This document shows, one piece after another, positions 11,536 to 21,376 of a DNA stretch of 39,427 nucleotides; within the stretch, counting starts at the first letter, position 1; every line of letters starts with the position of its first letter. The DNA lies in assembly GCA_900095095.1 (NCBI GenBank), contig FMBT01000200.1, positions 1-39,427 of the forward strand, read 5' to 3'. Origin of the DNA: Fragilariopsis cylindrus CCMP1102. Its lineage: Eukaryota; Bacillariophyta; Bacillariophyceae; Bacillariales; Bacillariaceae. Under the pieces are notes generated by a model, which saw only the letters and a list, made by a program, of their open reading frames with translations, ran no database searches and was not told the origin of the DNA. Both the position numbers and the translations under genes were made by a program.

Positions 11536-11539
11536 AAAA
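11536..11539 (-). terminator. RNA polymerase III terminator of the tRNA gene
   Basis: Four T residues on the minus strand begin four bases after the tRNA 3' end, the usual place and form of a Pol III stop signal. Confidence 0.6.
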
Positions 11540-11543
11540 GTGT

Positions 11544-11615
11544 TTTCCATGACGGGACTCGAACCCGTAACCTTCTGATTAGAAGTCAGACGCGCTACCA
11601 TTGCGCCACACAGAA
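11544..11615 (-). tRNA. tRNA-Arg (anticodon TCT, reads AGA)
   Basis: On the minus strand the 72-nt sequence folds as a cloverleaf. The 7-bp acceptor stem is TTCTGTG with CATGGAA (two G-T pairs). The D stem is GCGC/GCGC around AATGGTA. The anticodon stem is TCTGA/TCAGA with loop CTTCTAA. The variable loop is AGGTT. The T stem is ACGGG/CCCGT with loop TTCGAGT. The discriminator base is A. The anticodon TCT (11581-11583 on the plus strand, as AGA) gives arginine. No intron and no encoded CCA, as expected for a eukaryotic nuclear gene. The internal promoter boxes are the D region (TGGCGCAATGG) and the T region (GGTTCGAGTCC). Confidence 0.95.
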
Positions 11616-12215
11616 TTCTCTTGACCACAGAGAATTTTGTTTGGTGACATTGACCAAAAATAAGGCTTATATAATTAATATATAGTTTTTCCTTCGTGTT
11701 ATCATTCATTGATTTTATCTAATTTCTACCTATTTGCAGCATATTTACTAGACCAGAGGTATAATGGAGAACAGTGGCAGGATAATTGTGGATTTCATAT
11801 TGTTGTGGTTGTAGGAATAGATCAATCTCGTTCTAATAGGAAAAGATAGAGAGAGAGAGAGGAGAATTTATGATTTTTGAATTCGCGTGACTGAAAAAAT
11901 GCTTATAAATTATTACTGACATCACTGGTCTTTTGTGAAGAATTTGAATTCTTTTCCCTTGATTGCTTCACGTAAAAGATATGTTCATTGACAAACGACG
12001 AATACTGCAATAGAGAATAGGAGATAGAGAATAGACGAAGAATACTCTGTACGCACCTCTCTCCTCTGCGGCAGTACTTTCCATACTGCTGCGCTTCCTG
12101 TTTCATATTCCAATAGATTGCACAGCCTATTGCAATACAAGAGTACAACTATCTTCTACTTCCTACTTCCACTGTTATCCCGCACAAACACATCACACAC
12201 GCCCACGCCCGCGCA
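11616..12215. other. Intergenic region upstream of the TspO-like gene
   Basis: No gene seen. A GA repeat lies at about 11847-11861. The last 150 bases probably hold the promoter of the next gene; no clear TATA box. Confidence 0.5.
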
Positions 12216-14182
12216 ATGACCGACGTACAATCAAAACAAATAGTGATACAAGTAATATGATGACAATGATGAACATGATACAACAACGGTAACCACAACG
12301 GCAATGGCAAAGCAGCAAAAACAATCGGTAATAACAAAATCAACTCCATCGTTCTTATCACCCGTGGGTGCTATGTCAAGGAATTATTCTGTCGCACTCG
12401 ATGAAGATGATTAATGGATTTATCTCCAAATCACAGCAGCAGCCGTATCAACAATAATGTCAACAATAATACAAACAACAGCAATAACAATAGCAATAGT
12501 AATGACCGGTATTGGGAAAGTGACTACGAAGCAATTACAATGGAATACAGCATCAGGCAGTTTCAACAGATGAAGAATACAAATACAACGAGAATAATAA
12601 CAATAACAATAACAACAACAACTATGATATTATTGACAACGATAACGATCTTCCGACACCACTTCTAGGATACAACCGAAACGACAACGACAATGATGAC
12701 GATGATGATCATTACTATCATCAACGTCGTAATAATCATGATCATGATCGTCAACAACAATATCATATATTGAATTCCCCATCAAATTATAGTAGAAGAA
12801 GTCAGCGACATAATCAAAACGATCATCAACAACGACAACACCAGCAACAGCATCATCATCAACAATCAAAACCAAAATTGAATGGGTTGAATTATCTAAA
12901 TGTAATAACATACGTTTTGAATGTCTTTACGTCATACTTTATTGGTGTACGAGGTTTATTTGGTATATTACCAACTCGAAGAGATATATTTATTGAATAC
13001 GAGACCCTTGTAACACCAGCTGATTATGCATATTATTTATGGGCACCTATATTAGTATTTGAATTCTTCTTTGCAACAGCACAATTATTTCCACATTATA
13101 GAGCTCGACCAATTATTCAACAAGGTACTGGTTTATATTTCTTTTGGGCATGTATAATACAAACTATATGGACAATATGTTTTGCAATGAAATGGTTCAT
13201 ATCAAGTTTTGTTGCTGTTTGTCTTGCGTTATTATGTTTAGTACTTTTATTGGCAAGTCAACATTATAATTGTCTTTCTGCACCAACAACAAGAGGAGGA
13301 GGAGGAATGACTGGAACAATGGGTGGATTCTTATCATCATCGTCATCGTCAGGACCAACCCAACGACGTAAAGAATCGTTATCGGAATACTGGTTGTTCC
13401 GATTCCCATTTTATCTACATTGTGGTTGGTTATTGGTATGTACAGTTGTACAATTTTCTATGGTATTTCGATACCGATTTACAGGAAGTTCTGGTGCACA
13501 ATTAATGGCAGATATCGTTGCACTTGGTGTACTATTACCACCATCGACATTTTTCTTAACAGGACAATCAAGCGGTCCCGATTTCGTTATACCCGTTGTG
13601 ATTATTTGGTCGTATATATCAATTGGTGTCGAGCTGCATAACCCTGATGATAGACTGGTTGAATTGTATGGTCATCCAGCAATAATAGCTGTCGAAAATG
13701 CATCGTATGTATTTACTGGAATAATTGTATTTATGCTTATACCACGAATAATTGTTTGGATCGCACAAGAATTTTGTACGATAGATGTTGTAGAACTTAT
13801 CGACGAAGAAGAAGATAATATCAGTACCGCGATGAATGAGGTACGACGTACTGGTGGTTTGTTTGAACGATTTTCACTTCGTGGCCGTGGTGGTGGTGGT
13901 GGTGGTGGTGGAAATGGAACATCATTCGATCAATCGTTGGACGACGACGACGATGACAATGACAATGACGACAACAATAGTAGTAATGACGGACTTGTAT
14001 CATCTATCAGTCGTCGAATAATCGAAGACGGCAATGATGAACCACACGACGAAAAAGGAGAGAATGATGATAATAAAGAGAACCAAAATGAGAACGAGAA
14101 TGCTAATAGCGACGAAGAAGCGGTAACAGAAGTCACAGAAGAGGAAGATAATTGCAATGATGAGGAGAAAAACCAAGAATAA
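12216..14182 (+). CDS. TspO/MBR-like multipass membrane protein with low-complexity tails; N-terminal frame broken four times
   Basis: The conserved core (about 12880-13790) is a polytopic membrane domain with around eight hydrophobic segments. Its key block is YETLVTPADYAYYLWAPILVFE, followed by a Trp-containing helix (FFWACIIQTIWTICFAMKW). This matches the 'LLTPAGYAF.IWG.IY' pattern of TspO/MBR-related (tryptophan-rich sensory) proteins; the ligand is unknown. The C-terminus is Gly-rich, then Asp/Asn/Glu-rich. No ATG precedes the core in its own frame. Coding-like text runs upstream in successive frames: ATG at 12216, then shifts near 12233-12241 (an A run), 12256-12290, 12409-12414 and 12524-12550. 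Each shift is what one missing base would give. The joined N-terminus would be about 220 residues rich in Asn, Asp, His and Gln. The alternative is a shorter protein from an ATG at 12414 with one shift. The core call is fairly safe; the N-terminal reconstruction is inference. Confidence 0.6.
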
Positions 14183-14703
14183 ATCAAAAGAAGGTTAAAA
14201 AAGAAACCGAGCATCTTCATTTTTTTCTTGTTTTCACCCTACTTATCGCATTCGGTTTTGTCCCCCCCCCCCCCCCGATACTTGAATATGATTGACTATT
14301 CTTACTGTAGATACTGCATAAACTATGCTTTCGCATACCTACAGCTACTGAGTTATTATATACTATGTACTACTATTCAACACTGCTACTAATACTGCTA
14401 CTATATAGTGAATATATTTTGTCATCGAGAATAGAAGGTCAGCAAATCTACAAAATCAAGGCCCAGAGTATACCGGTAGATTGTACACATGCATTAAAAA
14501 TATCTTATGGCTCATTACTTGTGACTTACTTACTTACTTCGATTTAAGCTAGACTTTAGATGCTACGGTAGAGTCATCCAAGAGTGAGTGTCGAAGAAAG
14601 AAAGAACAATCACTAAAAATCTAATTCAATATCGTGAAAAACTTTAGAATACTAGCTATGAATAGAGCAAAAAATTGTTGCTTATCTTTATTATTTACTA
14701 CTA
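14183..14703. other. Convergent intergenic region with a poly-C run
   Basis: Probably the 3' UTRs of the TspO-like and J-protein genes. It holds a run of 15 C at 14262-14276. No gene seen. Confidence 0.55.
14262..14276. repeat. Homopolymer run of 15 C
   Basis: Fifteen consecutive C bases on the plus strand, between two 3' UTRs. Length in the assembly may be unreliable. Confidence 0.9.
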
Positions 14704-16298
14704 TCAGTAACGTCTACCGGAATTTTTCAAGGGAAATATATCATTTAATTCGACGCAACGAGAAAGATGAAACTCTTTTGCAGTCTTGAGTGAAATTTCT
14801 ATTTCTTCTGCCGTTGCTTTCTTCTCAGCTTCGGACAATAATTTCTTTTTGTACCTTCGTTGGACGTTACATTCATCGACTAAATAATTTTCGTATGCTC
14901 CCTCTACCATCCGTTCAACTTGCGCAAGTTGATATCGGTCACGATATAGTGTTCGTAAAAATTTATTATCCACAAAATATGGAATGTCCTTGACCTTGGT
15001 CAATTTCGTATGCAATTGGTTGATAAATGGTTCCTTTGTCTATTGTTGTCAGTCGATTTTTTTGTGGTGAGGATTGGGAGAGAGAGAAAATAGTTGAGAA
15101 AATAATACATTGCAGAACAGTTCATTGCATTGCTGTGTACGTGTAGGGATAAACTAGACCAATGTTACATTATAAAAAAGGGATAAATAAGGAAAGCTTA
15201 CCGATAGGGTAAAGTAACGATTCAGACCGGGACTTTTGTTACTTCCGCTACTACCACCACCCGCAGAATAACCAGCATCATTACTCATGCCAAAAAACGA
15301 CAAAAGCATGATTACTAAAAATGGCAAAAGCTGTATAAGGTTGGCCATACCGGGAACTTCCTGTTGTTGTTGCTGCTGTTGTTGACCTTGCCCTTGAGCT
15401 CGACGTCGTTGTTGTTGTTGTCTTGGCATACCACCACCGAAATTGGACGAAAAATGCACTCCACCGGGACCACGGCCATTCCACCGCCGCCCATACCACC
15501 ACCGAAAAACATATTAAATATATCTTCGGGGTTGACCTCCTGACCAGGACGGAAATGCATTCCTCCCGGTCCTCGACGCATCCCTCCACCACCACCACCA
15601 CCACCTCGATTATCTGGATCTTCTTCTCCGTATCGATCATATATCGTCCGTTTTTGAGAGTCTGATAATGTCCCATAGGCCAATCCAACAGCCTTGAAGG
15701 CATCGTCTGACTTGGGAGCAGGATTCTTATCTGGATGGACCTTTATAGCTAATTTCCTATACGCCTTTTTTATTTCACTTTCATTGGCACTGGCAGCGAT
15801 ACCTAAAACTCGATAATGGGCACCACGACCACCTTCTTTCGCATGTAATATCTTGTTGACAATTTCTACGTTTGCCTGTGTGTACGCTCGACCTGATTCA
15901 CCGACCGGTGTCGTGGATCGTGGTGTTGGTGCAGATGATGGTGCCGGTGCTGGTCTTCGGTATGGCGACGACGATGATGATGATGATGTCCCGCCATTGG
16001 TTCTACTACTGCTACTACTGCTGCTTGTACTAGCATTATAATTAAACGAATTGCTCGAGGTCGACGATGATCCGTTCATATTGTTGCTGTTGCTGTTGCT
16101 ACTACTACTACTACTACCGCTGCTACTTTCCCCCTTGGCCATACGCTCCGCGGTGGACAACAAGGTTTCAACACCGGGCAAGGGATATAAATGCAGACTC
16201 TTCTTGAAAAATTTCACAGCACGATCGTATTGTGCCTGTTTCAATGCGCTGGCACCGATTGTTTTGCATTTTTCGGCTTCATCCTTGTTCACTTCCAT
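14704..16298 (-). CDS. ER-membrane J-domain protein of the DNAJB12/DNAJB14 type, two exons, one frameshift
   Basis: These J-proteins sit in the ER membrane with the J domain in the cytosol and recruit Hsp70 for membrane-protein quality control. The N-terminus (MEVNKDEAEKCKTIGASALK, then YDRAVKFFKKSLHLYP) is the family's characteristic helix pair. A Ser-rich linker follows. The J domain is about residues 158-225 (YRVLGIAASANESEIKKAYR, HPDKNP, YDRYGEEDPDNRGG) with an intact HPD. Then come a Gly-Met-rich G/F-like region, a Gln run, one membrane segment (NLIQLLPFLVIMLLSFFG), and a C-terminal DUF1977-type domain (VKDIPYFVDNKFLRTLYRD). The intron is 15040-15201 (donor GTAAGC, acceptor CAATAG, phase 0). 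In the Gly-rich part, near 15465-15482, the frame must move by one missing base to link the J domain to the membrane segment; without it the protein would end in a meaningless tail at 15315. Confidence 0.88.
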
Positions 16299-17790
16299 TG
16301 TTAGAAAATGTTCTTGACTTGATGTGACTTGACGTTGCTGTTGTTTAATGTACCGTAGTATTACTTATTTATCGATGGATGACCTCGTTCTAAAACCTTA
16401 CGTGTATACGAGTAAATTCGTTACGAATGTAACGAACGATCCCTACTTTTTTTGATATTGTCGTTTTGTTGCGTTTCAATGGTCTTTGGATACAGTATGT
16501 GTTATGTGTTGTGTGTTGATAGTCACTCTGTTTGATATTCTTTCTATGAAAACTTGTACTCGTATGCCTAAAAGGAGATGAGAATCTCTTCACAGCTATG
16601 GAAATTGAAAATGGTGTGCTGGACTCGGCTGAATTTTTTTATCTTGCTTTGTCACGCCAAGAGAATTTGAAATTATTTATTACTGTACGCACAGTACTTT
16701 AGCCTTTTGAGATGTGAGTTCCGACGAAGTGCAGACTTGTATTTTTGTTCACACTGGCTGTCTAGTTCGAAATTAAGAGTTAGTTTTGTTTGCAATTAAT
16801 TTTTCAGCAGATACAAGGTATGTCATATACATTTATGGCATAGTATAAACAATAACTACACTTTCTAAAAATCTACTCTACATTGGATAGTTCGGAGATG
16901 CTGTTGTTGAGATTTGAGCAGTCATGGCATGGCAGGGTAGCAGAGCGTAATCTCAGCAGCAATAGCTTCTGCAGTAGGAGGAGGGCATACACATGTGTGC
17001 TGAACAACAAATAATTAATAGTAGTAGTATTATAGTTATTTGCACTATAGATAGTGCCCCCCCCTCTCCCCTCCCCCAACTGAACTGGAATATCCAGATT
17101 ATTATAATTGTAATACTCTTCACTCTGCACAATTATTGGAGGAAAACATTAATGATGGTGATGCAATGATCAATGCAGCCAGTCTGCTACTAATGCTGCT
17201 GGCTCTTCCTTCTTGTGTTGCTGTCATTGTCTTACATTATCCGAGGCTGGCGCAGACATTAGAGATGGAGGATCAAGGCTAGTTAAAATTGTTGTCTTGT
17301 AATTTTTTCATGAGAAGAGATTGGAAGAACGGAGGCAGGACAGACACGTGATTTTGTAGTGACACGCACAAATCGGAAGATGCCATACTACGACTGAAAA
17401 ATTTGCCGGCTCCATGAAAACAGCAACGGTCAAAAAATCGTGCACGGCAACATCAGCGAAAAAAACCTGAAAAAAACAACGATTTTAGCCCACCCCACCC
17501 TGCCAATATGCGAAACTCCACGGAGATTGTCAACTCTATTGTTTCAAGTAAACAGAACATACCGAACCGAACCGAACAGTTCATTGTGACGTCGTACGCA
17601 ACATTCCCATGACTCACTATTGCTCCCTACTCCCAACAAAACCTATTTAATTTATTCTAATCACAGGTGAAACCAGAGTTGTCTTCGAACCCGATCGATC
17701 TAAACCTACTCCTACTGCACTGGTTTTACATTACAGTAAAGAGAGATTAAGAAAGAACGCAACCTTTTCTTTAGGATTCATTAGCAGAAT
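16299..17790. other. Divergent intergenic region
   Basis: A 1.5-kb gap between the J-protein (-) and the WL-repeat gene (+). Visible elements are a short inverted repeat TACTGT/ACAGTA at about 16683-16698, a C/T-rich tract at about 17056-17079, and CCGAAC direct repeats near 17562-17578. No gene seen; both promoters should lie here. Confidence 0.5.
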
Positions 17791-19719
17791 ATGTTCGGTC
17801 CGTCTTCTTCATCATCATCACAACAACCGCTGCCACTCAGACTATCCATCGTTGGTCAGAATAATAATCATAATAATCATAATAAAATAATAATAATACT
17901 CCGTCGTCACAAAAGAAGAAACGCAAATCACTGTCTTTGACTACTTCTATCACAGGTCATCCCTCTCACTCGTTAGACGAGGAAAACAGACTACAGACGC
18001 CTATCAATATGATTGACAATAATAAAGCTTTCGACAGTAATCTGTTACTAAACGAGAGCGATCATCACAACAAGAAGTCGCCACGAATCGAGCAAACTGG
18101 CGACACTGATGATAATACTTTTGAACATGTTGAGGTTGACATTTCTGAGTCTTCGTTAGGTCATACGATCGAAAAAGTCACAAGTACTACGGCTATCAGT
18201 AACGATAATATGAAGCCTACTAGGTCTTCGGATTGCGGAACAGATCTGTCATCGGTATCGGAACGTAGAGAATGGCTGAAGAGTTTTGAAAAACAGCAGG
18301 CAAAGAACTCCTTTCGCTCCACCAACGAGGAAACTGGATCCCCAAGGAGCCAGACACGCGACAACGAGAATGGCAGTCATTACGAAGCGAGAGATACAGG
18401 CAAGGGAACAATGCGGCAATCTCCTCCACATTCTACGAAGACCATCAATCGCACTAACAATGGTTATTCCAATAGTATTCCTGTAATTTCTACTTCTATT
18501 GACACTGTCACCAAACAACGTACACCAGTGGTAAATCAGCAACGTGCGCCCGTTATAAATCGACGGGCTAGTTCTAGTGTGACTTGGAGTGGTATCAATA
18601 CTCGGAGTGGTACCAATAAAGAAGCGGTCAAGGCTACTGATGACAGCCATGCATCGGTTGCTAGTTTATCGAAATGGCTAGCATCCGATCCTACGAGCGC
18701 CAAAAAGTTAAGACACGTCCGTCGTGGACGTAACATTATTTCTAAATCCCGTCAGTTTGAAAAAGATCTAGAAAACGTCGTCGTTATGGAAGAAAGTAAG
18801 ATTGCTCGCGGAGCTGTTGGTGATAGGAAAAAATGGTTGCAGTCTGCATTTCGATCTTCTGTGGAAGAAGACCGCGGCGACGACGATGCATCTTCTACCT
18901 ATTCTGGATACGTCCAAAGTGATGTGGATATATCGACAAGAAGCTATTCGAATTCGAACTACAATCGCCAATGCGCACAAACTGAAATCATTACCAACGA
19001 TGCTGCCTCTAGCTTGAGTGTCGCAGATAAGAAGGATTGGCTGAAGGAAGCATTCTCGAAGAAATCACAGGAACGTACGAGACTTGGAAGATACGCCAGG
19101 GCTCAGACCGATGTTATGCATAATCGTGGGCAACCGCGTGATGAAGTAGCTTCTCGTGCCAAGATGAGATTTAAAGAAAGATCCGCTCGTAAACTTTTGG
19201 AAACTTCAAGTACTACTAGCCTCAAAGCTACTTCAACTACCAAGTCAAAGGAGCCTATTACCAATTTGGCTTCCACGTCTTCCATTGGTCGCGTTAGTAC
19301 TAATCGAATTGAACCCAGACCCAGAGGTGAGAATATCAAAATTAATTCAGACAATACTAACATGAAGATAGATCATATAACACACATAGTAAAGAATCGG
19401 TATTCAGACCAAAAAAGGTCGTCCATACTGCTGATAGTGTTGAGGAAGACAGCACTCCCGTGGATTTCCGTGCGGCTCGAGAAGCTCTCGTTCAGCGCGG
19501 CAAGAAAAATGGTCACAATACTCAGGTGGTGAATAAGGTGTTCCTTCGCAAGCAGAAGTTTGAAAAGTTGGAAGTGGACTCTCGACGAAAATCAATGGGA
19601 CTAGTTCTCAACCTTCTTGGGATATAGGCGATCCTTCAAGAGGAGGCCCGAGCACAGTGTACGAAAAAAAATACGTGCAAGATATTGCTCCTAAGAAATC
19701 ATTCGAAGAATTGCCTTAA
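17791..19719 (+). CDS. Unknown protein with four 'K/R-x-WL' repeats; frame broken three times
   Basis: I do not recognise a named family. The ATG at 17791 starts a Ser/Gln/Asn-rich N-terminus; near 17880 (A-rich tract) the frame shifts into the long open stretch to about 19385. It shifts again near 19385 and near 19590-19605, ending at TAA 19717-19719. All three shifts match one missing base each, and the text after each shift is coding-like (for example STPVDFRAAREALVQRGKKN, then SRGGPSTVYEKKYVQDIAPK). The notable feature is a repeated motif: VSERREWLKSFEK (about 18256), LSKWLASDP (about 18666), VGDRKKWLQSAF (about 18814) and VADKKDWLKEAF (about 19020). The consensus is V-x-(D/E)-(R/K)-(K/R)-x-W-L-(K/Q)-x-(A/S)-F, separated by basic Ser/Thr-rich spacers. 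No signal peptide or membrane segment. It could be a short helical docking motif in a disordered scaffold; that is inference. Confidence 0.55.
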
Positions 19720-20222
19720 TTAAGGTGATTTTTCGTTAAGAAGTGAAGAAATATCAAATCAAAGCACTAAAAATTAGAAAGTAAGGAAATCATACCCATT
19801 TTCCAGAAAATAGAAAAGAAACAGGAAAGGATAAATAAATATATGTATATATATATATACTATTATGTATAGTATAGTATTGTATATATATATATATGGT
19901 AGGTTCACTCTCGAAAGGAAGCGAACCAAGACATGGATTCTATACTAGGAAAACGAACTGAGATGAATCAAATCCCTACGCAATTGGCGTGATCTTTAGC
20001 GCTACCCAGATAATACATAATAATTGATTTCAGTTTTACATTATACAACAAGCTCACTCTTCTATAAATATATTAATCTCGTCTACATTGTAGTGATTGT
20101 AGTGATTTCTGTAATATAACATATTCCGGTGCATTTATTTCACCATCGGGGTCGGTTCAATTCGCTTACATTTGTGACGATTCTTTTCCTCCTTTCTTGT
20201 ATATTTGCCACTCCTTTCTTGG
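19720..20222. other. Convergent intergenic region with a TA-rich microsatellite
   Basis: Holds a TA/TATG-type microsatellite at about 19839-19898. Otherwise no feature seen; presumably 3' UTRs. Confidence 0.55.
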
Positions 20223-20816
20223 TCAAACTTTCCCGTCTCTATAAAGCTCTGCCGACGTGATTATTGTACAATGCGGTCGACGACGTGCAAAACGATTGGA
20301 CTCATTAGTAGTAGCAGCAGCATCACAATCGAGACTGATAGCAGACATACGTTGAAAGGCATCGAGTTTTTCTACTTCAAACAAACTCGAACGACGAGCA
20401 GCGTGTTTTTCTGGTTCAGATTTCTAATTCCTTTTCTTTTTCGCTGCATCTCTATCTTCACCAATACGCTTACCAATTCCTAGTCGCGTTTTTGGTCGAT
20501 GCATTTGATCATTTCTTCCATTTCCTTGTACGTCATCACTTTTGGACGGGTATCTTCAATACCACCAAGTACCTCGTCAATTGAATTTAACACGGAAATA
20601 TCTGCTGCCGTTACATCTGCCACTTAGTACATTCACGAGGACCTTGAACATTGAGCAAACAAGATATTGAAATTGACAAAACGAATCAAAGTCAACAACA
20701 AGAGAAGGTAGTCCAAATGGTTTTAAAAACTCTTCGAGGGTGAGACCAGCAGCATTGGCTAAATGTGACCATCGTTTATAAACACCTTTACGTCCTACAT
20801 AGTGAGCATCGCGCAT
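20223..20816 (-). CDS. Small unknown gene, frame broken several times
   Basis: On the minus strand an ATG at 20816 begins MRDAHYVGRKGVYKRWSHLA and continues through FLKPFGLPSLVV. Coding-like text then passes through three further frames: GPRECTKWQM; then TAADISVLNSIDEVLGGIED and VMTYKEMEEMIKCIDQKRD; then RLGIGKRIGEDRDAAKKK and, after an in-frame TAG in an A-rich stretch, KSEPEKHAARRSSLFEVEK to a stop at 20223-20225. Every change of frame equals one missing base, and the TAG is removed if the A runs around it are each short by one or two bases. About 200 residues if joined. I do not recognise the family. The text is compact and low in simple repeats, unlike random DNA. It may be an intact small protein hidden by sequence errors, or a real pseudogene; I cannot decide from this copy alone. 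Confidence 0.4.
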
Positions 20817-21376
20817 CACGTATTGTATCTTCGTTACCTTTTGCAATGTTTACAATACAAACAACCAACAATAGCTAGGTGAATAATCAAAGAATCAATT
20901 ACAATTCTCACATGTTCAACAGGGGTAATAATGTTCAACGTGTGTAGCGACGAATTATGAACAGATAACAGATACAGTATACTAAATTAAGTGATTTGTT
21001 TTTTAGCACGTCCTAAGTTTTTAGTCGGTGAAATTATACTCCGAGAAAGTTTTTTCGTGTCTTGTAAAGAAGATAATAATATCATCACCCCCTCGCTGTA
21101 ATTATGCATTTTCGCAAAAGCTATTAGTTCTTTCTTGGGCCTTTATAAGCCGTATTCACCCCATTTGTTTGCGGAAGATATCCTTCACGTAGCGATCGTC
21201 AAATCATACCCGTTTCTGAGACAGCCTAAATGCTAGTCACTCATAAAGAACAACAGACTCACCCACAAAACATTCTTCGTCATTTCAACGAATCTCGCAA
21301 CCTGCGCAACAGATACGAATCAATCAATCTTTCCGAAAAGAAAGCGAAAAGAAAGAAAGCATATCAATAGTTCACG
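20817..21376. other. Divergent intergenic region
   Basis: A 560-bp gap between the small minus-strand gene and the glutamate receptor-like gene. No gene or clear regulatory site recognised. Confidence 0.5.

Noticed and set aside
14262..14276. Poly-C run as a gap or vector artefact
   Set aside because: Flanks look like normal 3' UTR; homopolymer C runs also occur at 17056 and 29037, so it is treated as native, with uncertain length.
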